The notes under the pieces were generated by a model, which was given only the letters and a program-made list of their open reading frames with translations, was not told where the DNA came from and searched no databases. Positions 1-8,036 of a stretch of DNA of 64,000 nt are shown piece by piece. The stretch's first letter is position 1. Each line of letters begins with the position of its first letter. Location: NCBI RefSeq assembly GCF_003339815.1, contig NZ_PPTT01000011.1:53705-117704 (forward strand). The letters run 5' to 3'. This DNA is from Eggerthella sinensis (lineage in GTDB: Bacteria > Actinomycetota > Coriobacteriia > Coriobacteriales > Eggerthellaceae). The position numbers and the translations under genes were made by a program.

Positions 1-98
1 GCCAGCACCGCGCCGGTGGGGAAGGGTTTGGCGCCGCCTTTTTGGGCTGCTCGCTTGCCGGCTTCGAGCCCCTTTGCCCGCAGTTCCCGTGCATTCAT
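1..98 (-). CDS. N-terminal fragment of an unidentified protein
   Basis: Reading the minus strand, an ATG at 98 preceded by an AGGAG ribosome site opens a frame that runs off the left edge, giving about 32 residues rich in Ala, Gly, Lys and Arg. No family can be recognised from so little. Its promoter region holds the same dyad as the neighbouring PadR gene (122-136), so it is probably controlled by that regulator. A transporter or enzyme controlled by PadR would fit, but that is inference only. Confidence 0.55.
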   Translation of the reverse strand, partial: MNARELRAKGLEAGKRAAQKGGAKPFPTGAVL

Positions 99-121
99 GT
101 GTTTCTCCTATCTTGAATACT

Positions 122-136
122 ACTATCAGTGATAGT
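122..136. promoter_or_regulatory. PadR-type operator, site A
   Basis: ACTATCAGTGATAGT is a perfect 7-bp inverted repeat about a single central base. It lies 24 bases upstream of the start codon of the partial gene. The reverse complement of the same sequence occurs in front of the padR gene at 805-819, which strongly suggests a shared operator for the PadR protein encoded at 251-778. Confidence 0.65.
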
Positions 137-145
137 TACTGGCCC

Positions 146-172
146 AAAAAGAAGCCGGTTCGATCCGGCTTC
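146..172 (-). terminator. Intrinsic terminator downstream of the PadR gene
   Basis: GAAGCCGG (151-158) pairs with CCGGCTTC (165-172). Read on the minus strand the hairpin is followed by five Ts (146-150), so it would stop transcription coming from padR before the next gene. Confidence 0.65.
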
Positions 173-207
173 CGTCGTCATGCGTTTCTCCGCGCGCCGC
201 GTGCGGT

Positions 208-237
208 GAACGAATGTTTCACGTGAAACATTCGTTC
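208..237. other. parS-like palindrome, copy 1
   Basis: The 16-mer TGTTTCACGTGAAACA (215-230) is an exact match to the widely conserved bacterial ParB-binding parS consensus. It sits inside a perfect 30-bp palindrome (208-237) just past the end of padR, so it could also fold as an RNA hairpin. Copies 2 and 3 lie at 48559-48574 and 57366-57381. Confidence 0.65.
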
Positions 238-250
238 GTGTCGTTTGGTA

Positions 251-778
251 TCACGACGCGGGGTAGAGTTCTTCCTTAAAGTGCTTTAGGTGCTCGGCCA
301 CCAGGCGGTACGTCGCGGCGCACAGCTCCATGGTGGCGCGTGCTTCAAGACGGTCGTAAGAGGGGATCATCGCGTCGACGCGGTCGGCAGTGCTCAGGTG
401 CGTTTCGATCAGCTCGTCGATGAGCGCGCGGCCCGTCTGCTCGTCCACGAGGCTGATGTTCGCCAGAACGGGGAGGAAGCCGAAATCGACGCGCGCGGGC
501 AGCGCCGCCGCCTCGTCCATGAGCGCTGCGAACCGCTCGCGCCCCTTGTCCGTGATCGTGTACACCGTCTTCTCGGGCATCTCGCCCTCTTTGACGACGG
601 TGCCTACGGTGTAGCCCTGCTCGCACAGGCGGATGACATTGCGATACACCGATGGCGAGCTGATACGAATCCAGCGGCGTACGTTGCGCTCCTCGAGCAC
701 CCGGTCCATCTCGTAGGCGCTCATCGGCCGCTCGATGAGCGCGCCCAGAATCATGATCTCGATCGAACTGCTTGCCAT
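251..778 (-). CDS. PadR-family transcriptional regulator
   Basis: A 175-residue PadR protein. The N-terminal winged helix (about residues 1-80) shows the family pattern: ILGALIERPMSAYEM, then a recognition-helix segment SSPSVYRNVIRLCEQGYT and a TVYTITDKG wing. The C-terminal part is the helical dimerisation region. The start ATG at 778 follows a GGAAGGAG ribosome site. PadR proteins bind palindromes and release them on ligand binding; matching dyads lie in its own promoter (804-820) and upstream of the partial gene on the same strand (122-136). Negative autoregulation and control of that neighbour are therefore likely. The ligand cannot be told. Confidence 0.9.
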   Translation of the reverse strand: MASSSIEIMILGALIERPMSAYEMDRVLEERNVRRWIRISSPSVYRNVIRLCEQGYTVGTVVKEGEMPEKTVYTITDKGRERFAALMDEAAALPARVDFGFLPVLANISLVDEQTGRALIDELIETHLSTADRVDAMIPSYDRLEARATMELCAATYRLVAEHLKHFKEELYPAS

Positions 779-803
779 GCCGGCTCCTTCCTCTCACCGC
801 TAA

Positions 804-820
804 TACTATCACTGATAGTA
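804..820. promoter_or_regulatory. PadR-type operator, site B
   Basis: TACTATCACTGATAGTA is a 17-bp perfect palindrome about a central base, 26 bases upstream of the padR start. Its core is the reverse complement of site A at 122-136. This placement indicates autoregulation. Confidence 0.65.
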
Positions 821-859
821 AAAAACGCAACGGGAAATGTTCAAAGCCCAACATGGAGA

Positions 860-880
860 CGGCGGCCATGAAGGCCGCCG
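860..880. terminator. Possible hairpin after the surface-protein gene
   Basis: CGGCGGCC (860-867) pairs with GGCCGCCG (873-880) around a 5-base loop. It lies between the head-to-tail padR promoter and the stop codon of the surface protein. There is no T tract on either side, so termination is uncertain. Confidence 0.35.
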
Positions 881-909
881 CTGTGGATGGGGGCTTGCCG
901 CTCGATCAC

Positions 910-2922
910 CTACGACTGGTTTCGTCGATTCGCTCGACGTTGTGCTGCGCGTACGATCAGGACACATCCGGAGAACAGGGCGAGGCCGAACGCCACCTGC
1001 GGCAAAGCGGTATCGCCTGTCGCTGCAAGCGCAGGGGCCGACGGCGGCAACGGCTCGGGCGTCGATGCGCCCTGCGTGGCGGGCACCGGCGCAGGATCCG
1101 GCGCAGGGCCCGGATCGGGGCTCGGGCCCGGCTCGGGGTCCGATATCGGGATTCCGCTTGCTGCGAGATAGAGCGGGCTTGTGACGGCACTCTTCTTGAT
1201 TGCAAGCGTGCCGGTGGTCGCATCGTAGGTGTAGTCGTCTCCCGCGATGAGTTCCGGGCCGTCCGGCGACTCGCGGTGCAGCGCGATCGTGTCGGGAAGC
1301 GCATAGCCCTTGTCGGCCGCGAGCGTGAACAGATTGCTTTCGGAGCTGTCCTTCTCGAAGGTTGCGTACCGTCCGATGTCGGTGTCTTCCCCTCTGTTGT
1401 CGCCGGTGTCCAGCGTCGAAGTTTCGGTGAACTCCCTGATGGTCAGCCCGGTCAGGCTCAACTTCACCGGGTAAGCGCCCGCATTAAACGCGCCGTTCCG
1501 ATTGATGACGGCATGCTCGAAGCGCCCGCCCGAAATAACGCCACTGCGCCCGTTGGTCACGATGCCAGAGAAATGGGGAATCGTCGCCTTGCCGTCGCCG
1601 TCGGTTGCGTTTGAAATGACGCCAACGTTCGATACCGTGCCGAGAAACACACCGCCCGTTATAGCTCCAGGGCCGCTCGAGGCGTTGCGGTTGGCAACGG
1701 ACCCGCTTTCCAGGAACGTCCCGCCTGCGATGACACCGTAGTTGCTCACGCTACCGTCAAAGGTGGGACCATCCGCCTCGCCGCCCTTGATGGTGCCCGT
1801 CGCCTCGTTGCCCACGATGCCGCCGAATGCTCCACCGCTGATGGTGCCGCTGCTCTGCACGGAGCCCGAGTCGCCGAACGTGCCGCCCGCGATGACGCCG
1901 TCGTTCTGGATGACCGATCCCTCGAACGCGCCACCTGCAATAACGCCGTCGGACTCGTTGGTCACCACGGCGTCGAAGCGGGGAATCGTCGGGTTGCCGT
2001 CGGCGTCGGTTCCTTCCGCGATGGTGTCGTGGTTCTTCACCACGCCCGTGAATGTGCCGCCGGTGATGACGGCGCCCGGCCAATCAACATCGCCGTTGAT
2101 CACCGTGCCATCGAACGTGCCGCCTGTGATGGTGCCGTCGTCGTTGCTTTTCACCCGGCTCGATGAGGCGAACGTTCCGCCTGCGATGATGCCGCCTTCG
2201 GTTACGGTGACGGTTCTTTTGAACGAGCCGTCGGCGATAGAGCCCGTGTTGTACACCTCGTCGTCGAACGTGCCGCCCTCGATGGTTCCAGCGGAACGGT
2301 TCTCCACGTAGGCGCTGAACGTGCTGTTGCCCCCCATGACGCCCGCGTTGTTCACGTTGATGTTGAACTCACCGCCGCTGATGGTGCCGTCGTTCTGCAC
2401 GGAGTTGTTGTTGCCGCCGTCGCTATACACGCCTCCCGAAATCGTGGCGCCTTCGTAATTGGTCACGTAGTCGCGGAACGTGCCGCCCGCGATAGTGCCG
2501 GCGCCGGCGTTGTTCGACATGTTGTACACGGACGAATAGAATGCGCCGTCCTCGATGAGCCCCCAGTTGCTCACGGTGCCCCTGAACGCCCCGCCTTTGA
2601 TCACGCCGCTCGCTTCGTTGCGCACGGTGAAGCCGTATGTCTGGGACGCGTCGACGAACGTCCCGTCCTCGATGACGCCGTTGTTCCGAAGCGGGTTCTC
2701 GCTCGAGACGTGAAGCGCGTGCCCCGTGAACGTGAACGCATATCCCGCTTCCAGGACGAGTCCTTCGGTTGAGTACGTCCAGCCTTCTCCCGACGGTTCA
2801 ACCGGCGCGCCGTCGGCGCCGATCTCGATGGCGACGGCCACGGTGCTCGCGAATGCGGCGGCGGGGGCGAGCGACCAGGCGAATGCGAGAGCGATAGCAA
2901 GAGCGAGCAGGCGTTTTCTCAT
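910..2922 (-). CDS. Cell-wall-anchored beta-helical repeat protein
   Basis: A 670-residue secreted protein. Residues 1-26 are a Sec signal peptide (MRKR, hydrophobic stretch, AFAS). From about residue 80 to 480 it is built of degenerate repeats of roughly 17-24 residues with a GVIxGGTFxGSVxN pattern, typical of a parallel beta-helix or adhesin-like fold. After a Pro-rich segment (about 600-640, PDPGPxP repeats) comes LAATGD, a variant of the LPxTG sortase motif, then a hydrophobic helix and a basic tail (AAQRRANRRNQS). It is therefore probably linked to peptidoglycan by a sortase, although no sortase gene is visible here. The start ATG at 2922 follows AAGGGA. A role in attachment or as a stalk is inferred; no catalytic domain is evident. 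Confidence 0.8.
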   Translation of the reverse strand: MRKRLLALAIALAFAWSLAPAAAFASTVAVAIEIGADGAPVEPSGEGWTYSTEGLVLEAGYAFTFTGHALHVSSENPLRNNGVIEDGTFVDASQTYGFTVRNEASGVIKGGAFRGTVSNWGLIEDGAFYSSVYNMSNNAGAGTIAGGTFRDYVTNYEGATISGGVYSDGGNNNSVQNDGTISGGEFNINVNNAGVMGGNSTFSAYVENRSAGTIEGGTFDDEVYNTGSIADGSFKRTVTVTEGGIIAGGTFASSSRVKSNDDGTITGGTFDGTVINGDVDWPGAVITGGTFTGVVKNHDTIAEGTDADGNPTIPRFDAVVTNESDGVIAGGAFEGSVIQNDGVIAGGTFGDSGSVQSSGTISGGAFGGIVGNEATGTIKGGEADGPTFDGSVSNYGVIAGGTFLESGSVANRNASSGPGAITGGVFLGTVSNVGVISNATDGDGKATIPHFSGIVTNGRSGVISGGRFEHAVINRNGAFNAGAYPVKLSLTGLTIREFTETSTLDTGDNRGEDTDIGRYATFEKDSSESNLFTLAADKGYALPDTIALHRESPDGPELIAGDDYTYDATTGTLAIKKSAVTSPLYLAASGIPISDPEPGPSPDPGPAPDPAPVPATQGASTPEPLPPSAPALAATGDTALPQVAFGLALFSGCVLIVRAAQRRANRRNQS

Positions 2923-3013
2923 GGGAGTTCCCTTCGGGCAGGCTGACGCTCAGATGCTAGCATGCAGGGGGAATCCGTAGACGATCCCTGCGAAAGCGGC
3001 GGGATACGCTGCG

Positions 3014-3043
3014 AAAAAAGACGGCAGCCAAGCGGCTGCCGTC
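3014..3043 (-). terminator. Intrinsic terminator of the MFS-CBS gene
   Basis: GACGGCAGCC (3020-3029) pairs with GGCTGCCGTC (3034-3043) with an AAGC loop. On the minus strand the stem is followed by six Ts (3014-3019). It lies 27 bases beyond the MFS-CBS stop codon. Confidence 0.85.
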
Positions 3044-3070
3044 TCGGGGGAGCGAAAAGGGGAGGGCGCG

Positions 3071-5047
3071 TTAGATGGACGACGCCACCGCTTCGTCGTC
3101 GGGCAGCGCAGCGGCTTCCTCGGCGCGCTCGAGCTTCGCCGGGGCGTCCACCGCGTCGCGTTCGGCCAGGTACTGCTCCATGGAGTAGTGGGTGATGTCG
3201 GAGCGGTTGATCACGCCCACCACCTGGCCCTCGTCAAGTACGGGGACCTTCTTCAAGTGGTTCTCGCCCAGCACGCGGCACACTTCGGGGAGGTCGGCGT
3301 GCACGTCCACGCCGATGATGCCCTTCGCGCCGATGCTCTTCGCCGGCATGGTCATGAGCTCGTCGAGCTTGCGGGCGAAGTCCTTGTTGCCGCCGTCGGC
3401 GTCCACCGTCTGCATGATCATGACCACCGGGTCCATCATCATGGTGCTGCGTTTCGACAGGTAGCGCATGATGTCGCCGTCGGACACGAAGCCCACGGCC
3501 TGCCCCTGCTCGTCCACGAGGGGAGCGGCGCTGATGTGCTTGTCCACGAGCACCTGCATGGCCTCGGCCACGGTGGCGTTTGCGGGAAGCGTGAACACGT
3601 CGCGCTTCATGATGGACTCGAGCACCGTGCGGCGCGCGTTGTCCTTGTCGAGCTCGGCCGTCTCGCCCGGCTTGTTCTTCACAAGCGCCACCACCATGAT
3701 GAAGCCGATGAGGCACAGCACGCCGGCCAGGGCGAACGCCACGTCGATGCCGAAGATGCTGGCCTGCGTGGGGGTCATCACCCGCGAGGTCGCGTTCGTG
3801 GCGATGGTGGACGCGGACACGATGATGGCCGTGCCCAACGAGCCCGCCACCTGGCGGAACGTGTTGTTCACCGAGGTGCCGTGGTTCACCAGCTCGTTAT
3901 CGAGCGCGTTCATGCCCCACGTGGTGATGGGCATGTTGACGAGCGACAGCGAGAACAGGCGCACCGTGTACAGGATGGTAAGCGTGATCAGGCCCGTCTC
4001 GGTGCCGAGGAACGCGAAGCAGAACGTGGTAACCGTCAGCACGCCCATGCCGATGATGCTGAGCACGCGCGGCCCGTGCTTGTCGAACAGGCGGCCGGCG
4101 ATGGGGCCCATGGCGCCCATGATGATGGCGCCCGGCAGCAGCACGAGGCCCGACACGGTGGCCGAATAGCCCATGAGCGACTGCAGGTAGATGGGCACGA
4201 GGATGCCGGCGGCCAGCAGCGCGCCCTGCACGAGCATGCCGATGATGGTGGCGATGAGGAACTTGCGGTTCTGCAGCACGCGCACCTGCAGCATGGGATG
4301 TTCCATCTTCAGCTGGCGGCGGAAGAAGAACACGAGCGCCACCACGCCCACGAGCGTGCCCGCGATGGCGTCGGCGCGCAGGCCGTAGGAGCCGATGGTG
4401 GACAGGCCGTACAAGAGGCCGCCGAAGCCCACCGACGACAGGATGACCGACGGCACGTCGAGGGTGACGTCCTTGTTCGTATCGCCGCCCTTCTGCAGCA
4501 CGAACACGCCGATGAGCACCACGATAGCCGACAGCACCGTGATGATGTAGAACATGTCATGCCAGGTGTAGCGGTCGATGATGACGCCCGCGACGGTGGG
4601 GCCGATGGCCGGGCCGAACGCGATGACGATGCCGAACAGGCCCATGGCCGTGCCGCGCTTGTCGACGGGGAACGTCCACATGAGCACGGTCATCACGAGC
4701 GGCATGAGGATGCCGGCGCCGGCGGCCTGCACGAGGCGACCGAGCAGCAGCACGGCGAAGCTGGGACCCCAGCCGGCCAGCGCGCTGCCTGCCGTGAAGA
4801 TGACCATGGACACGAGGAAGAGCCGCTTCGTGGTGAAGCGGTCCGTCAGGAATGCCGTGATGGGAATCATGATGGCGTTGACGAGGGTGAAGCCGGTGGT
4901 GAGCCACTGCGCCGTGGAGGCGTCGACGCTCATCTCGGCCATGACCGACGGCAGGGCGGGAGCCACGACGGTCTGGTTCAGAACCGTCACGAACGTGCCG
5001 AACACGAGGACGGCCAGCATGACGATCTGCTTACGCGATAAACCCAT
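3071..5047 (-). CDS. DHA2-type multidrug MFS transporter fused to two CBS domains
   Basis: A 658-residue fusion. Residues 1-460 are a 14-helix major facilitator of the EmrB/QacA (DHA2) family: motif D1-like LNQTVVAPALPSV near residue 24, motif A-like FLTDRFTTKR near 66, and motif C-like GPAIGPTVAG near 145. Residues about 478-530 and 565-622 are a pair of CBS domains, which bind adenine nucleotides in other proteins; this suggests that efflux is sensed or gated by nucleotide level. The family normally ends near residue 500, so the tail is an addition. A divergently transcribed TetR gene (5263-5916) shares the promoter region and is the likely repressor. The substrate is unknown. Confidence 0.9.
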   Translation of the reverse strand: MGLSRKQIVMLAVLVFGTFVTVLNQTVVAPALPSVMAEMSVDASTAQWLTTGFTLVNAIMIPITAFLTDRFTTKRLFLVSMVIFTAGSALAGWGPSFAVLLLGRLVQAAGAGILMPLVMTVLMWTFPVDKRGTAMGLFGIVIAFGPAIGPTVAGVIIDRYTWHDMFYIITVLSAIVVLIGVFVLQKGGDTNKDVTLDVPSVILSSVGFGGLLYGLSTIGSYGLRADAIAGTLVGVVALVFFFRRQLKMEHPMLQVRVLQNRKFLIATIIGMLVQGALLAAGILVPIYLQSLMGYSATVSGLVLLPGAIIMGAMGPIAGRLFDKHGPRVLSIIGMGVLTVTTFCFAFLGTETGLITLTILYTVRLFSLSLVNMPITTWGMNALDNELVNHGTSVNNTFRQVAGSLGTAIIVSASTIATNATSRVMTPTQASIFGIDVAFALAGVLCLIGFIMVVALVKNKPGETAELDKDNARRTVLESIMKRDVFTLPANATVAEAMQVLVDKHISAAPLVDEQGQAVGFVSDGDIMRYLSKRSTMMMDPVVMIMQTVDADGGNKDFARKLDELMTMPAKSIGAKGIIGVDVHADLPEVCRVLGENHLKKVPVLDEGQVVGVINRSDITHYSMEQYLAERDAVDAPAKLERAEEAAALPDDEAVASSI

Positions 5048-5262
5048 ATACTCTGTTCCTTCCGATATGCGCCGCGAACAAAGGCGCCTTTGAAGGGGAG
5101 CATTGCAGCGAACCCGACTTCAAAGACGCCCGTTTTCATGCGGATGACGTGATTTACACTCAGTATAAATATTCATTCAGTAGATGAAAAGCCCTTGTCT
5201 GAAAAGTTGTGGTACCCTGCACCGAAACGGCACATTGCGGGAACAGGAAGGAAGCGCGCATC

Positions 5263-5916
5263 GTGGAACAGGTTCAGCCGTCGGCAGAAGGCCTGCGGTA
5301 TCGCAAAAAGCTCAAGGCCCGGCTTGCGGTGGAGCGGGCGGCGCTCGAGCTGGTCATCGAGCGGGGCTATGACGGCGTGACCGTGGAAGACATCTGCGCG
5401 CGTGCCGAGATTTCCAAGAAAACCTTCTTCAACTACTTCCCCTCGAAGGCCTCGGCCATCACGGGCCGCATGGATTCGTTTCCCGACGACGAGCACCTGT
5501 TCGCCATTCTCGAAGAGCATGACGAGGCATGCTACCTCGACGTGCTCGTGGGCATCGTGGGCACGAGCCTCGCGTCCGGCGTGGACGAGAGCATCGTGGG
5601 GCTGCGGCGCGAGGCGCTGCGCTCCATGCCGCAGCTGTTTTTCCAGGGGCAGCGCGACCTGCTGGCCGTGCAACGCTCCATCGCCGCCGCGCTGCGCTCG
5701 TACTTGGCCGAGCATCCCGGACGCCGCATGCTCGCAGATCAACCGGTGGAAGAGGAGGCGCTCGTGGCTTCGTCGATGGCCATCGGCCTCGCGCGCACGC
5801 GCTCGATGCTGTACGTCTGCGGCGACAGCGAGCCTTCGGCAACCGACACCCGTCGCCTCGTCATGGCCTACCTGTCGGCGGGGGATGCCGCCAACGGAGC
5901 TGAAATTTTTTCTTGA
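5263..5916 (+). CDS. TetR-family regulator, divergent from MFS-CBS exporter
   Basis: About 217 residues from a GTG at 5263, chosen because AGGAAGGAAG lies 9 bases upstream; an in-frame ATG at 5209 has no ribosome site. The N-terminal TetR helix-turn-helix is clear (VTVEDICARAEISKKTFFNY, about residues 40-60); the C-terminal half is a variable ligand-binding helical domain. The AT-rich 215-base gap to the exporter gene holds the promoters for both directions and most likely the operator, but no unambiguous inverted repeat could be assigned. The stop codon overlaps the -35 box of the following T-box promoter. Confidence 0.9.
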   Translation: MEQVQPSAEGLRYRKKLKARLAVERAALELVIERGYDGVTVEDICARAEISKKTFFNYFPSKASAITGRMDSFPDDEHLFAILEEHDEACYLDVLVGIVGTSLASGVDESIVGLRREALRSMPQLFFQGQRDLLAVQRSIAAALRSYLAEHPGRRMLADQPVEEEALVASSMAIGLARTRSMLYVCGDSEPSATDTRRLVMAYLSAGDAANGAEIFS

Positions 5917-5943
5917 CAACAATCCTCAGTGCTGTGCTATAGT
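5913..5943 (+). promoter_or_regulatory. Sigma-70-type promoter for the T-box/ECF operon
   Basis: TTGACA (5913-5918) is followed by TATAGT (5938-5943) at 19 bp, or by TGCTAT (5935-5940) at 16 bp. It lies exactly where the leader of the T-box must start, and the -35 box overlaps the end of the tetR gene. Confidence 0.7.
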
Positions 5944-5949
5944 TTGCGC

Positions 5950-6239
5950 CACAACTTAATACCTTGAAACCTATGAGGCGAAAGTCAAGCCATCATGAGC
6001 ACTCACAGAGAGCGGGCGTAGCTGGGATTCCCGCAGGAAGCTGGATGGTAAATGGATCGCCGAGGGAAAGGGGAAAGGGAGCCGCGTTTCGGCACCTGAG
6101 TATCTGGACCGTGAGCCTGCGTTAAGGGCAGAACATGTGTTGGCATGTTCGTGAGAGGGTTCTGCATCGCAGAATCAACGGTGAAGGTGGCACCGCAGGT
6201 TATAAGACCTGTCCTTCGATGAGAAGGACAGGTCTTTTT
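5950..6239 (+). promoter_or_regulatory. T-box riboswitch, tryptophan type
   Basis: The leader has the T-box landmarks in order. AGAGAGCGGG begins the distal Stem I element (6007-6034), whose GCGGG/CCCGC arms enclose GTAGCTGGGATT. On the 3' side GGTAAATGGATC matches the specifier-loop pattern GGTGAA-NNN-A, giving specifier UGG (6053-6055), the Trp codon. The antiterminator T-box sequence AAGGTGGCACCGC is at 6184-6196. Its UGGC would pair with a tRNA end whose discriminator base is G, as is usual for bacterial tRNA-Trp. A terminator follows. Uncharged tRNA-Trp should therefore switch on the downstream transporter operon. Confidence 0.85.
6205..6239 (+). terminator. T-box attenuator terminator
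   Basis: AGACCTGTCCTTC (6205-6217) pairs perfectly with GAAGGACAGGTCT (6223-6235), followed by a T run to 6239. It competes with the antiterminator formed by the T-box sequence at 6184-6196. Confidence 0.9.
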
Positions 6240-6380
6240 CATTGTGGGAGGTGAGCAGCCGAAACCATACCGTTGATTGTGCGGGGTTCATCCTCATCCG
6301 CGAAGTTCGTGCCGGCAAACCAGACGCCCCGGGAGGGGCAAAGACCGGCGGGAACTCCGCCAAAGAAAGGATTGAGGAAC

Positions 6381-7004
6381 ATGGAACAGCAGATCAAGCG
6401 CGAGGTTGCAACCCAGACGGCCGGAGCGGCTTCGAGCCAAGGCCGCAAGCGCGACGTGACGGCTCCGCAGAAGAAGGCGGGCCTCACCACCCAGGATCTC
6501 ATTCTCATCGCCGTGCTGCTTGCGGCCGGCGCCGTGCTCAAGCTCACGGTGGGCTCGCTGCTCTCGTCGATGGGCATGAAGCCGAACTTCATCATCGCCA
6601 TGTACTGCCTGGCCATCATCCTCACGAGGCCGAAGGTGGGGCAGGCGCTCATCATCGGCCTGTTGGCCGGCCTCATCTGCCAGGTGCCCATGCTGAACGC
6701 CACGCCGCTGCTGAACATCCCCTCCGAGCTGCTCGGCGCGCTCGCGTGCGGCCTGCTCATCAAGATCCCGATGAACATCGGCGGCAAGCTCGACCTCAAC
6801 CCGCTCGTGAACACGTTCCTCTCCACGGTGGTGTCCGGCGGCACGTTCGCCCTGCTCGCCATCTACATCAACGTGGTGTCCACCGGCGGCGACGTGATGG
6901 TTGCGCTCGCCACCTACGCCGCCATCGTCTTCGGCACCGCCACCTTCAACGCCATCCTCGTCCAAGTGCTGGCCATGCCGCTGAAGAAAGTCCTGAAGCG
7001 CTAG
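6381..7004 (+). CDS. trpP: ECF transporter S component, TrpP-like (tryptophan)
   Basis: A 207-residue membrane protein with about six helices after a 35-residue charged N-terminus. The core (GMKPNFIIAMYCLAIIL, then RPKVGQALIIGLLAGLI) resembles the Bacillus TrpP/YhaG tryptophan uptake family, which are substrate-binding S components. The ATG at 6381 follows GAGG; an earlier in-frame start lies inside the leader and lacks a ribosome site. Downstream are two ECF ATPases and a T component, so the operon encodes a complete dedicated ECF importer. Tryptophan as substrate is supported independently by the UGG specifier of the T-box. E. coli-like aromatic permeases are unrelated. Confidence 0.8.
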   Translation: MEQQIKREVATQTAGAASSQGRKRDVTAPQKKAGLTTQDLILIAVLLAAGAVLKLTVGSLLSSMGMKPNFIIAMYCLAIILTRPKVGQALIIGLLAGLICQVPMLNATPLLNIPSELLGALACGLLIKIPMNIGGKLDLNPLVNTFLSTVVSGGTFALLAIYINVVSTGGDVMVALATYAAIVFGTATFNAILVQVLAMPLKKVLKR

Positions 7005-7040
7005 AGGATTCCGCCGCTCTACGAGCGGCGGAACGACTCG

Positions 7041-7175
7041 ACGCTGCGGCTTTCCGTGGCACCCCGTCTCGCGGCGAGGCCGAGGACTCGCGTACCGAAG
7101 TACGCTTCGCCCTCGCCCTCCCCACGATCTGGGGCGCCACGGAAACCCTCGCTGACTTACTACGCCAACCTGCGA
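7041..7175. repeat. Dispersed 135-bp foldable repeat, copy 1
   Basis: Aligns without gaps to 47691-47825. A conserved core (GGCGAGG, CGAGGACTC, GCGTAC-CGAA-GTACGC, CCTCGCC) makes nested inverted repeats. The outer arms TTTCCGTGGC (7051-7060) and GCCACGGAAA (7136-7145) pair perfectly here, while the other copy has different but again complementary arms. It lies between the S component and the first ATPase of the ECF operon, so it is transcribed with them. Confidence 0.8.
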
Positions 7176-7196
7176 CCCACGACAGAAAGCATCCCC

Positions 7197-8036
7197 ATGA
7201 TCGAAATCTCGAACTTCTCATTCCAATACCGAGAGGGCGCGCGCCCGGTGGTGAGCGGCATCGACCTCTCCATCGCGCCCGGCGCGTTCGTCGGCATCAC
7301 CGGCGCGGCCGGGTCGGGGAAGTCGACGCTCACCTACGCGCTCAACGGCATCGTGCCGCACTGCTACCCCGGCGACTTCTACGGCTCGGTGGTGGTCGAC
7401 GGCATGGACACCTGCGAGACGGCCCTCACCGACCTGTCGCGCGTGGTGGGCAGCGTCTGCCAGGACGTGGACAGCCAGTTCGTCACGTCCATCGTGGAGG
7501 ATGAGGTGCTGTACGGCCTGGAGAACTTCGCCGTCCCGCGCGACGAGGTGGAGCAGCGCGTGACGCAGGCGCTGGCCGACATGGGCATCGCCGACTTGCG
7601 CGACCGCGTGATCTCGTCGCTGTCGGGCGGGCAGAAGCAGAAGGTGGCCATCGCCTCCATCCTGGCCATGCGCCCGAAGGTGCTCGTGCTCGACGAGCCC
7701 ACGGCCGAGCTTGATCCGGCCAGCTCGCAGGGCGTGTTCGACCTGCTGTCCGCCTACGCCCGCGAGCACGGCACCACGGTTGTGGTGGTGGAGCAGAAGA
7801 TCGCGCTGCTCTCCCAGTACGCCGACGTGCTGGTCATCGTGGATGAGGGCTGTATCCGCTTCGCCGACGCGCCGGCGAACGTGCTCGTGCATTCGGACGA
7901 GCTCAAGCGCATCGGCGTCAACTGCCCGCGATCGACCACGCTCATGAACCGCCTCGCCGCGGAGGGCGCGTACGCGGGGCCGGCCGTGCGCAACGTGCAG
8001 GAAGCGTGCGCCGCGCTCGAGCAGGTGGTCGCATGA
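7197..8036 (+). CDS. ECF transporter ATPase, first subunit
   Basis: A 279-residue ABC ATPase of the energy-coupling-factor type. Walker A is GAAGSGKST (about residues 38-46), the Q-loop region is VCQDVDSQFVTSIVEDEV, the signature is LSGGQKQKVAIA and Walker B is VLVLDEPTAELDP. The ATG at 7197 opens the homology; upstream in-frame codons belong to the repeat at 7041-7175. The gene overlaps the second ATPase by ATGA, indicating translational coupling. With the next ATPase and the T protein it forms the ECF module that powers the TrpP-like S component. Confidence 0.92.
   Translation: MIEISNFSFQYREGARPVVSGIDLSIAPGAFVGITGAAGSGKSTLTYALNGIVPHCYPGDFYGSVVVDGMDTCETALTDLSRVVGSVCQDVDSQFVTSIVEDEVLYGLENFAVPRDEVEQRVTQALADMGIADLRDRVISSLSGGQKQKVAIASILAMRPKVLVLDEPTAELDPASSQGVFDLLSAYAREHGTTVVVVEQKIALLSQYADVLVIVDEGCIRFADAPANVLVHSDELKRIGVNCPRSTTLMNRLAAEGAYAGPAVRNVQEACAALEQVVA

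Noticed and set aside
1500..2650. Periodic repeats considered as a CRISPR array
   Set aside because: The periodicity is in frame, degenerate, and encodes beta-helix repeats; there are no identical repeats with unique spacers.
3188..5041. His/Asp-rich plus-strand frame opposite the MFS-CBS gene
   Set aside because: Low-complexity composition and perfect shadowing of a real 14-helix transporter.
5941..6240. Cobalamin or other metabolite riboswitch
   Set aside because: The AGAGAG Stem I element, GGTGGCACCGC and following terminator are specific to T-boxes; no B12-box was found.
7041..7196. Upstream extension of the first ECF ATPase to about 7056
   Set aside because: The extra 47 codons lie in the dispersed repeat and have no homology; the ATG at 7197 begins the ATPase fold.
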